Below, one piece after another: positions 5,762 through 11,562 of a stretch of DNA of 11,562 nt (the stretch's first letter is position 1; every line of letters begins with the position of its first letter). Location: contig URNJ01000050.1 of assembly GCA_900549215.1 (NCBI GenBank), positions 1 through 11,562 of the forward strand, written 5' to 3'. The translations under genes were made by a program, and so were the position numbers. Below the pieces are notes generated by a model. It searched no databases and was not told the DNA's origin. It was given only the letters and a program-made list of their open reading frames with translations. The stretch is from an uncultured Collinsella sp. Its GTDB lineage: Bacteria; Actinomycetota; Coriobacteriia; Coriobacteriales; Coriobacteriaceae.

Positions 5762-7375
5762 ATGGCCATCATCAACAAGGGTATGTCCAGGCGTTCGTTC
5801 CTCGGCCTCACCGGCAGCGTCGCTGCTGTCGCAGGGCTTGGTCTCACCGGCTGCGGTGGCAGCTCTAGCGACGAAGGTTCCGCTTCCGGTTCCACCGATT
5901 CCGCCAACCGTGGCGGCGGCGTGATCACCGCTGGTTCCGCTTACGCTCCGTCCAGCTTCGATCCCGCCAGCACCGGCTCCGCTGTGGGCCTGGGTGCTAA
6001 CTGGCACGTCGTCGAGGGCCTCTACGGCATCGATTACCACGACTACAGCACCTTCAACGAGCTCGCCACCGACGATCCCAAGTCTGTGGACGACACCACT
6101 TTCGAGGTCACCATCCGCAAGGGCGCCAAGTTCTCCGATGGCACCGAGGTCACCGCTGACGATGTCGTCGCCTCCTACACCGCTTGCGCCGCTTCCGCTA
6201 CCTATGCTCCGTTCTTCCAGCCCTTCGAGTCCATCGAGGCCAAGGATGCCAGCACTGTGACGGTCAAGACCAAGGTCCCCAACTTCTCCCTGCTCAAGGA
6301 TCGTCTGGCCATCGTCCGCGTTACCCCGGCCACCCAGACCGAGGAGGATCGCGCCAAGCAGCCGATCGGCTCCGGTCCCTGGATGTACGATTCTATCTCC
6401 GATACCGAGATCACCCTGGTTCCCAACCCCGAGTACAACGGTGAGTACGCTGCCGAGGATAAGAAGATCCAGTACAGCATCCTGACCGACCCCACCGCTC
6501 GCGTTACTGCTCAGCAGGAGGGCTCCACGCTCGTTATGGAGCTCGTTACCGCTGACGCCGTCGACCAGCTCGAGAGCGCCGGCTGCAAGATCGATAACGT
6601 TCAGGGTTTCGGCACCCGCTTCATCATGTTCAACGTCGCCAAGGAGCCTTGGAACAACGTCAAGGTCCGTCAGGCTGTCATGTATGCGCTCGACACCGAG
6701 AAGATGGTTAGCAACACCTTCGCCGGCCTTGCCACCGCTGCCAGCTGCTACCTGCCCAAGAGCTTCACCAACTATCATGAGGCTTCCACGGTGTACAAGA
6801 CCGACGCCAAGAAGGCTAAGAAGCTCATCGAGGAGTCTGGCATCACCCCGGGTGCCATCACCCTGCGCACCACCGACAACGAGCAGATTAAGGGCATGGC
6901 CGCCCAGGTCAAGAACGACCTCGACGCTCTCGGCTTCGATGTGACCATCCAGACCGATACCTCGCCGGCCACCTACGCTGCCATCGACGGCGGCGAGGCC
7001 TACGATATCCTCCTTGCCCCTGGCGATCCTTCCTGCTTCGGCGCCGACCCCGACCTGCTGCTCAACTGGTGGTACGGCGACAACGTCTGGATGCAGACCC
7101 GTTGCCCGTGGAAGGAGTCCGCTGAGTGGCAGAAGCTCCACAGTCTCATGGACGAGGCTCTTGCCGCCGAGGGCGACGAGCAGCAGAAGAAGTGGAACGA
7201 GTGCTTCGACATCATTGCCGACAACGCCGTTCTGTACCCCGTTGTCCACGTCAAGACCGTCTCCGCTTCCTGGGACGATCCGTCCACTGCGCCCAACGGC
7301 GAGGCCCTCGATGGCTTCAAGGGCATCGGCACGACGAGCATGTCCTTCAGGGGCGTTGCGACCGTCAAGGCGTAA
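5762..7375 (+). CDS. Family 5 (peptide/nickel/oligosaccharide) ABC substrate-binding lipoprotein, Tat-type signal
   Basis: A 537-residue extracytoplasmic solute-binding protein of the DppA/OppA/NikA family; it captures the substrate and delivers it to the permease pair encoded downstream. The N-terminus has a twin-arginine motif SRRSFL (9-14), an Ala/Gly-rich hydrophobic stretch and a lipobox LTGC with lipidated Cys31. A Ser/Gly/Asp linker follows to about residue 52. Family text includes FDPAST (66-71), TFEVTIRKGAKFSDGTEVTA (113-132), the PIGSGPW run (201-207), VRQAVMYALD (302-311) and a C-terminal LYPVVHVKT (491-499). An aromatic cluster NWWYGDNVWMQTRCPW lies at 435-450. Lysine codons appear to be all AAG and C-ending codons dominate, suggesting high expression. 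Substrate cannot be read from sequence: peptides are the default, oligosaccharides a real alternative given the esterase neighbour. Confidence 0.93.
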   Translation: MAIINKGMSRRSFLGLTGSVAAVAGLGLTGCGGSSSDEGSASGSTDSANRGGGVITAGSAYAPSSFDPASTGSAVGLGANWHVVEGLYGIDYHDYSTFNELATDDPKSVDDTTFEVTIRKGAKFSDGTEVTADDVVASYTACAASATYAPFFQPFESIEAKDASTVTVKTKVPNFSLLKDRLAIVRVTPATQTEEDRAKQPIGSGPWMYDSISDTEITLVPNPEYNGEYAAEDKKIQYSILTDPTARVTAQQEGSTLVMELVTADAVDQLESAGCKIDNVQGFGTRFIMFNVAKEPWNNVKVRQAVMYALDTEKMVSNTFAGLATAASCYLPKSFTNYHEASTVYKTDAKKAKKLIEESGITPGAITLRTTDNEQIKGMAAQVKNDLDALGFDVTIQTDTSPATYAAIDGGEAYDILLAPGDPSCFGADPDLLLNWWYGDNVWMQTRCPWKESAEWQKLHSLMDEALAAEGDEQQKKWNECFDIIADNAVLYPVVHVKTVSASWDDPSTAPNGEALDGFKGIGTTSMSFRGVATVKA

Positions 7376-7434
7376 GACTCGCTTGAGTCTGTATGCAGGA
7401 TGTCGGTCGTTGGGACCGTATCCTCATAGTTGAA

Positions 7435-7473
7435 ACAAAGACCCGGGCGGCAACGATGTCGCTCGGGTCTTGT
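7435..7473 (+). terminator. Strong intraoperonic hairpin (attenuator or mRNA stabiliser)
   Basis: AGACCCGGGCGGCA (7439-7452) pairs with TGTCGCTCGGGTCT (7457-7470) over 14 bp, including two G-U pairs, with the tetraloop ACGA. The stem continues ACA/TGT after one bulged A. The following bases (TGTAATG) are a poor U-tail, so partial termination or protection from 3' exonuclease is more likely than complete termination. Confidence 0.65.
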
Positions 7474-7520
7474 AATGAGTATCCGTACTCATATACCAGT
7501 TGGTCCTACCGACAAAAGAA

Positions 7521-7527
7521 AGGGGAG
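7521..7527 (+). promoter_or_regulatory. Ribosome binding site fixing the permease GTG start
   Basis: AGGGGAG lies 5 nt before the GTG at 7533, inside a purine-rich run. The longer in-frame TTG start at 7500 lies upstream of this site and would add 11 polar residues before the normal family N-terminus, so GTG 7533 is preferred. Confidence 0.75.
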
Positions 7528-7532
7528 AGAAC

Positions 7533-8489
7533 GTGAACAACTTGCTACGTTTGATTGGAAGGCGTCTCGTGGCGCTGCCGATCATGGCATTGGGCGTCAC
7601 CGTCCTGGTGTTCTTCCTTATGTCGTTCTCCAAGACCGACCCCGCCTACACGGCGTTGGGTGACGGTGCCTCGCCCGAGGCGGTCGCCGAGTACCATGAG
7701 AAGTATGGTCTGGACGACCCCTGGCCCGTGCGCTACGTGCGCTATATGGGCGATTTGATTCATGGCGACATGGGCACCTATGGTGCTGCTCGCAACTCCG
7801 TTGCCAAGCGCATCTCCACGGCCCTGCCCGTTACGATGCAGCTGACCTTCATCGGTCTTGCCATCGGCGCGGTCGTTTCGTTTTTGCTCGGCGTCATCGC
7901 GGCACTGTATCGCGACAAATGGCCGGACCAAGTGATCCGCGTCTTTTCCATCGCCGGCTTGGCAACCCCGTCGTTCTGGCTTGCCGTTCTGTTGATCCTG
8001 CTGTTCTCTTCCTACCTTAAGGTGCTTCCGGCATCGGGTGCTCTGCCTCACTTCACCACGAATCCGGTTGGCTATCTGGGACGTATGATCATGCCCGCTA
8101 TCGCCTTGGCATTTCCGCTGACGGGCCAGATGACTCGTATCGTGCGTACCGCCATGGTCGAGGAGCTCGACAAGGATTATGTCCGTATGGCTCGCGGCGC
8201 CGGCGTTCCCGAGAAGGTCGTCGTCGGCATCAACGTTCTTCGCAATGCGCTGATCACCCCGGTCACCACCCTCGGTCTTAAGATCGGTTACCTCATGGGC
8301 GGCGCCGTCGTCATCGAGGTTATCTTCAACCTCCCCGGCATGGGCACCGCGATTCTGCAGGGCGTTCAGGGCAACGAGGCGAACCTGGTTCAGGGCGTCG
8401 TCATCGTCGTTGCTCTCGCCTTCATCATCATCAACATCGTGGTTGACATGCTCTACCTGCTCATTAACCCGCGCATCAGGACGGTGTAG
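7533..8489 (+). CDS. DppB/OppB-like ABC transporter permease
   Basis: A 318-residue inner-membrane subunit, one half of the translocation pore of a peptide-type importer. It begins MNNLLRLIGRRLVALPIMALGV, the usual DppB start with the first helix running to about residue 30. An extracellular segment with DDPWPVRYVRYMGDL (61-75) and GDMGTY (78-83) follows. Further hydrophobic helices lie at about 100-125, 138-162, 186-203, 243-265 and 287-311. The cytoplasmic coupling loop with the EAA-type motif is at about 210-240 (EELDKDYVRMARGAGVPEK, then LRNALITPV). Length and helix count are normal for the family. It uses GTG as start. It is separated from the binding-protein gene by four hairpins and from the next gene by 3 nt (TAG-ATT-ATG), in the same reading frame. 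Confidence 0.93.
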   Translation: MNNLLRLIGRRLVALPIMALGVTVLVFFLMSFSKTDPAYTALGDGASPEAVAEYHEKYGLDDPWPVRYVRYMGDLIHGDMGTYGAARNSVAKRISTALPVTMQLTFIGLAIGAVVSFLLGVIAALYRDKWPDQVIRVFSIAGLATPSFWLAVLLILLFSSYLKVLPASGALPHFTTNPVGYLGRMIMPAIALAFPLTGQMTRIVRTAMVEELDKDYVRMARGAGVPEKVVVGINVLRNALITPVTTLGLKIGYLMGGAVVIEVIFNLPGMGTAILQGVQGNEANLVQGVVIVVALAFIIINIVVDMLYLLINPRIRTV

Positions 8490-8492
8490 ATT

Positions 8493-10508
8493 ATGGTAAA
8501 GATTCGAGAGAAGCAAACCGAGCAGCTCGAGAAGGCTGCCTCCAAGGGGCTCAAGCTCGGTGGCTGGAAGAAGATGACGCTGTCTTCTAAGATTGCCGCC
8601 GTCGTGCTGGTGCTGGTCGCCCTGACTGCGATTCTGGCGCCCCTTCTTGCCCCCTATAGCCCGGTCGAGATCTTTACGGCTCGCCAGGCTCCCGGCAATG
8701 GATTTATCTTCGGTACCGACGATAAGGGTCGCGACATTCTGTCGCGTATGCTCTACGGTGGTCGTTACTCGCTGATTATCGGCTTTGGCGCCACTGCCAT
8801 GGCCCTGGTCTGTGGCTCGATCGTGGGCGCCCTTGCAGCGGTTTCGCGCAAGGCCGTCTCCGAGACGATCATGCGTATCCTGGACATCATCATGTCCATC
8901 CCGGGCATCGCCCTCGCGGCCGTTTTCGTCTCCATCCTGGGCAACTCCGTGCCGTCGATCATCTTCGCCATCGGCTTTATGTACACTCCGCAGATTGCCC
9001 GTATCGTGCGCGCCAACATCGTGTCCGAGTACGGCGAGGACTATGTCCGCGCGGTCATCGTTTCCGGCGCCAAGGCTCCGTGGATTTTGATCAAGCATGT
9101 TCTGCGTAACTGCATCGCCCCGATCATGGTCTTCACCGTTACCCTGGTTGCCGACGCCATCATCTTCGAGGCCTCGCTGACCTTCATCGGCGCTGGTATC
9201 CAGGAGCCCACCGCTACCTGGGGCAACATCCTCGCCGACGCCCGCGGCGGCGTGCTCGCCGGTCGTTGGTGGCAGGCGCTGTTCCCGGGCCTGGCCATCA
9301 TGATTACCTGCCTGGCGCTCAACATCCTCTCCGAGGGCATTACCGACGCCATGGCCTCTGCTCCCTCCGCCGCCCTGGATCCGACCGATTCCTCCAAGCG
9401 TCGCGAGGCCGACCTGCTGGTCTCCGACCCCGTTCGCGCCTACAAGGAGCAGGCCCAGTCCCTCTCCGCTCGCCTTGGCGCCCTGCGCGATGTCGAGCTC
9501 AAGCGTGACGATCGCCATGTGCCCGACGAGTCTGTCGAACCGATTCTCTCGGTCCGTGACTTCTGCATCCAGTTTGAGCATCACGGTGATATCAACGTCG
9601 TCGACCATGTCAACTTTGACGTCCGTCCTGGTCAGACCATGGGCCTGGTGGGCGAGTCCGGTTGCGGTAAGTCCATCACCACGCTGGCCATCATGGGCCT
9701 GACCGATGAGGACGAGCACCTTTCCGGCGAGGTCCTTTGGGAGGGCCGTGACCTGCTCAAGATGAGCAAGAAGGAGTGGTTCGGCCTGCGCGGTACCGAT
9801 ATCGCCATGGTCTATCAGGACGCCCTGTCCTCGCTCAACCCCTCTATGCTCATCTCTGCCCAGATGAAGCAGCTCACCAAGCGCGGCGGAACCCGCAGTG
9901 CCGAGGAACTCCTGGAGCTCGTCGGCCTCGATCCCAAGCGTACGCTCGAGAGCTATCCGCACGAGCTTTCCGGCGGCCAGCGTCAGCGTGTCCTGATCGC
10001 TATGGCCCTTACCCGCGACCCCAAGCTGGTCATCTGCGACGAGCCCACGACCGCTCTGGACGTTACCGTTCAGAAGCAGGTTATCAAGCTGCTCAACGAT
10101 CTTCAGGCCAAGCTCGGCTTTGCCATGATCTTTGTTTCGCATGACCTGGCTCTGGTCGCCGAGGTCGCCCATAACATCACGGTTATGTACGCCGGTCAGG
10201 TTATCGAGCAGGCACCCACCAAGGAGCTGCTCACTAACCCGATCCACGAGTACACCCGCGGTCTTCTGGGTTCCGTTCTGTCCATCGAGAGCGGTTCGGG
10301 CCGCCTGCACCAGGTGCCCGGCGCCGTTCCGAGCCCGCGCGATTTCCCCAAGGGCGATCGCTTCGCGCCCCGCTCGAGCCACCCGCGTATTGGCCTGGAC
10401 ACCCGTCCGGTCTTCAAGCGCGTGCCCGGCACCGAGCACTTCTATTCCGAGCTCCCCGACGAGGTGCTCAAGGCAAATGGTTTGACCCCTCACGCGGAGG
10501 TGATGTAG
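8493..10508 (+). CDS. Fused ABC permease (DppC-like) and ATPase (DppD-like)
   Basis: A single 671-residue open frame joins two normally separate subunits of a peptide-type importer. Residues 1-292 are a DppC-like permease: first helix about 33-53, the family marker FGTDDKGRDILSRMLYGGR (73-91), and the coupling loop EYGEDYVRAVIVSGA (179-193). A polar linker spans about 293-350. Residues 350-600 are an ATPase with Walker A GESGCGKS (387-394), Q-loop Q442, signature LSGGQ (492-496), Walker B LVICDEP (512-518) and H550. Residues 601-671 match the oligopeptide C-terminal extension but lack its usual cysteines. No internal start with a ribosome binding site is apparent in the linker, so the fusion appears real unless a base error removed a stop. 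The next gene's ATG touches the stop codon. Confidence 0.93.
   Translation: MVKIREKQTEQLEKAASKGLKLGGWKKMTLSSKIAAVVLVLVALTAILAPLLAPYSPVEIFTARQAPGNGFIFGTDDKGRDILSRMLYGGRYSLIIGFGATAMALVCGSIVGALAAVSRKAVSETIMRILDIIMSIPGIALAAVFVSILGNSVPSIIFAIGFMYTPQIARIVRANIVSEYGEDYVRAVIVSGAKAPWILIKHVLRNCIAPIMVFTVTLVADAIIFEASLTFIGAGIQEPTATWGNILADARGGVLAGRWWQALFPGLAIMITCLALNILSEGITDAMASAPSAALDPTDSSKRREADLLVSDPVRAYKEQAQSLSARLGALRDVELKRDDRHVPDESVEPILSVRDFCIQFEHHGDINVVDHVNFDVRPGQTMGLVGESGCGKSITTLAIMGLTDEDEHLSGEVLWEGRDLLKMSKKEWFGLRGTDIAMVYQDALSSLNPSMLISAQMKQLTKRGGTRSAEELLELVGLDPKRTLESYPHELSGGQRQRVLIAMALTRDPKLVICDEPTTALDVTVQKQVIKLLNDLQAKLGFAMIFVSHDLALVAEVAHNITVMYAGQVIEQAPTKELLTNPIHEYTRGLLGSVLSIESGSGRLHQVPGAVPSPRDFPKGDRFAPRSSHPRIGLDTRPVFKRVPGTEHFYSELPDEVLKANGLTPHAEVM
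10496..10500 (+). promoter_or_regulatory. Ribosome binding site of the second ATPase gene
   Basis: GGAGG lies within the last codons of the fused gene, 8 nt before the ATG at 10509. It indicates tight translational coupling at the zero-gap junction TAG-ATG. Confidence 0.75.
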
Positions 10509-11336
10509 ATGAGCGAGACCGCAGTCAACGGCGTCGAGCCGATCATCTTCCTTGATGACGTCCACGTCACCTTTAGGACCCGTACCGGCTCGATTCTGCA
10601 CCCCAACCTGGTTCACGCCGTCCAGGGTGTAACGATTAAGCTCATGCCCGGTCAGACGATTGGCATCGTCGGCGAGTCCGGTTGCGGTAAGTCCACCACC
10701 GCTAACGTCATGTGCGGCCTGCAGGCCCCCACGAGCGGCAAGGTCTACTTTAAGGGCAAGGACGTTACCAAACGTACCGCCGAGGACCGTCGCCACATGG
10801 GCCGCGTCATCTCGGTCGTGTTCCAGAACCCGGCCACGGCGCTCAACCCCCGCATGGTCGTTCGCGAGCAGCTGCTCGACCCCATGCGCGTCCACAACCT
10901 GGGTACCGAGGCCGAGCAGGAGAAGCGCGTCAAGGAACTCTTGGAGCTCACCGGTCTGCCCAGCTCCGCTGCCGAGGTTCTTCCCGGCCAGCTTTCGGGC
11001 GGCCAGCGCCAGCGCGTCGCAATTGCCCGTGCCCTGTCGCTGAACCCCGATGCCATCATCGCCGACGAGCCCACCTCGGCTCTGGACGTTTCGGTTCGCG
11101 CGCAGATTCTGAACCTGCTGACCGACCTTAAGAAGGAGCTCGGCTTGGCCATGGTGTTCATCAGCCATGACATCCAGACGGTCCGCTATATCTCTGACGA
11201 CATCATCGTTATGAATGGCGGCAGGATTGTCGAGCAGGGCGAGGCCAAGCAGGTCTTTCAGCACCCCCAGGACCCCTACACCAAGATGCTGCTCGGCGCT
11301 GCGCCGTCGCTGCTGCATCCCAAGCTCGGCGAGTAG
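10509..11336 (+). CDS. DppF/OppF-like ABC transporter ATP-binding protein
   Basis: A 275-residue cytoplasmic ATPase, expected to pair with the ATPase half of the upstream fusion protein and drive the importer. Visible motifs: Walker A GESGCGKS (55-62), Q-loop FQNPATALNPRM (Q106), signature LSGGQRQRVAIARAL (162-176), Walker B AIIADEPTSALD (182-193) and H-loop FISHD (H220). The early insert TGSILHPNLVHAVQGV (26-41) is typical of the OppF/DppF branch, where the sequence before the Walker A is longer than in DppD. It ends soon after QDPYTKMLLGAAPSLL and so lacks the usual 40-60-residue cysteine-bearing C-terminal extension. It starts directly on the stop of the previous gene, in the same frame, and is the last gene before a strong hairpin. 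Confidence 0.94.
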   Translation: MSETAVNGVEPIIFLDDVHVTFRTRTGSILHPNLVHAVQGVTIKLMPGQTIGIVGESGCGKSTTANVMCGLQAPTSGKVYFKGKDVTKRTAEDRRHMGRVISVVFQNPATALNPRMVVREQLLDPMRVHNLGTEAEQEKRVKELLELTGLPSSAAEVLPGQLSGGQRQRVAIARALSLNPDAIIADEPTSALDVSVRAQILNLLTDLKKELGLAMVFISHDIQTVRYISDDIIVMNGGRIVEQGEAKQVFQHPQDPYTKMLLGAAPSLLHPKLGE

Positions 11337-11352
11337 CCTCGCTTTCCCTCCC

Positions 11353-11380
11353 GTGCGCCCGGTTCCCTTGCCGGGCGCAC
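11353..11380 (+). terminator. Strong GC hairpin ending the importer operon
   Basis: GTGCGCCCGG (11353-11362) and CCGGGCGCAC (11371-11380) form a perfect 10-bp stem with an 8-nt loop, 16 nt after the ATPase stop. There is no T-tract (CTCCGTTGCG follows), as is common for terminators in high-GC actinobacteria. Confidence 0.75.
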
Positions 11381-11416
11381 CTCCGTTGCGATTTCGAAAG
11401 GTTGGGTTCACGAGCC

Positions 11417-11562
11417 ATGCCAAGTGCTCAGGAGCTACAACATCAATTTGGTGAATATCGAGGCGCTATGCCCCGTCCATCAGATTTCGATCTCTTTTGG
11501 AAGGATCGCATGGCCGAGGCCGACGCTGTCGGGCTTGACTATGCGATCGTGGCGGCATCGGT
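11417..11562 (+). CDS. Acetylxylan esterase / cephalosporin-C deacetylase-like protein (AXE1 family), N-terminal fragment
   Basis: The frame is open from ATG 11417 to the right edge, giving 48 residues. Residues 9-35 (HQFGEYRGAMPRPSDF, then DLFWKDRMAEA) match the characteristic AXE1 N-terminus, where an aromatic-x-x-x-G-x-x-P-x-P-x-D-F-D-x-F-W pattern starts the alpha/beta-hydrolase. This family removes acetyl groups from xylo-oligosaccharides and related esters; the catalytic Ser-Asp-His lies beyond the window. The start is supported by the family pattern rather than by a ribosome binding site: AAAGG (11397-11401) is 15 nt away, too far for an ideal site. The gene follows the importer terminator by 36 nt. 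The assignment rests on a short N-terminal motif. Confidence 0.65.
   Translation, partial: MPSAQELQHQFGEYRGAMPRPSDFDLFWKDRMAEADAVGLDYAIVAAS

Larger units (their letters stand above)
7376..7532 (+). other. Intergenic tract with four consecutive hairpins
   Basis: Between the binding-protein and permease genes there are four separate stem-loops: AGACTC/GAGTCT (7375-7390, tetraloop GCTT); CGGTC/GACCG (7404-7418); the large hairpin at 7435-7473; and ATGAGTA/TACTCAT (7475-7492, tetraloop TCCG). No promoter is convincing here. This arrangement fits 3'-end stabilisation of the binding-protein mRNA and partial termination before the permease genes. The function is inferred from the position. Confidence 0.6.

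Noticed and set aside
5587..5868. A short plus-strand frame overlapping the leader and the start of the binding-protein gene
   Set aside because: It begins inside the inverted repeats, has no good ribosome binding site, runs out of frame into the signal-peptide region and gives an Arg/Ser-rich product.
5744..7249. A 501-codon minus-strand frame over the binding-protein gene
   Set aside because: Antisense shadow of a highly biased gene; repetitive Gly/Val/Asp-rich product with no family resemblance.
9651..10695. Identical 25-nt stretch encoding Walker A in both ATPase genes (9651-9675 and 10671-10695)
   Set aside because: Both encode the same conserved GESGCGKS peptide with the same preferred codons; flanking DNA diverges at once. 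Shared constraint or local gene conversion explains it without a repeat element.
7545..11423. A 1292-codon open frame on the minus strand across the permease and ATPase genes
   Set aside because: Its product is low-complexity and charged with no family motifs, and it mirrors genes with clear catalytic motifs on the plus strand. Strong codon bias (few TTA, CTA and TCA codons in sense) keeps the antisense frame open.

Overview
The window looks like chromosomal DNA of a moderately high-GC actinobacterium, most likely a gut Coriobacteriia of the Collinsella type. This is inferred from the MurJ motifs, which resemble actinobacterial rather than E. coli sequences, from GTG starts, from strong GGAGG-like ribosome binding sites and from a permease-ATPase fusion. 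No database search was possible. All genes lie on the plus strand, and no mobile element, tRNA, rRNA or CRISPR array was seen.

Left half (1-5396), housekeeping: the 3' part of uvrA (cut by the window edge) ends at a hairpin. A tight cluster follows: a YbaK/EbsC-type Cys-tRNA(Pro) deacylase, the lipid II flippase murJ and the nuclease uvrC. ybaK and murJ are 3 nt apart, and uvrC can start directly on the murJ stop. The UvrA and UvrC genes of nucleotide excision repair therefore flank a translation-fidelity gene and a cell-wall gene.

Middle (5397-5761): a 365-nt non-coding region rich in inverted repeats. One part can be drawn as a three-way-junction RNA leader or read as paired operators. It precedes the transporter and is the strongest candidate here for an undescribed regulatory element.

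Right half (5762-11336), an Opp/Dpp-type ABC importer: a Tat-type lipoprotein substrate-binding protein, a DppB-like permease, one polypeptide fusing a DppC-like permease to a DppD-like ATPase, and a DppF-like ATPase. Four hairpins in a row separate the binding-protein gene from the membrane and ATPase genes. They probably let the binding protein be made in excess. The last three genes are spaced 0-3 nt apart and end at a strong hairpin. The window closes with the first 48 codons of an acetylxylan-esterase/cephalosporin-C-deacetylase-like protein. That neighbour raises the possibility that the importer carries oligosaccharides rather than peptides.
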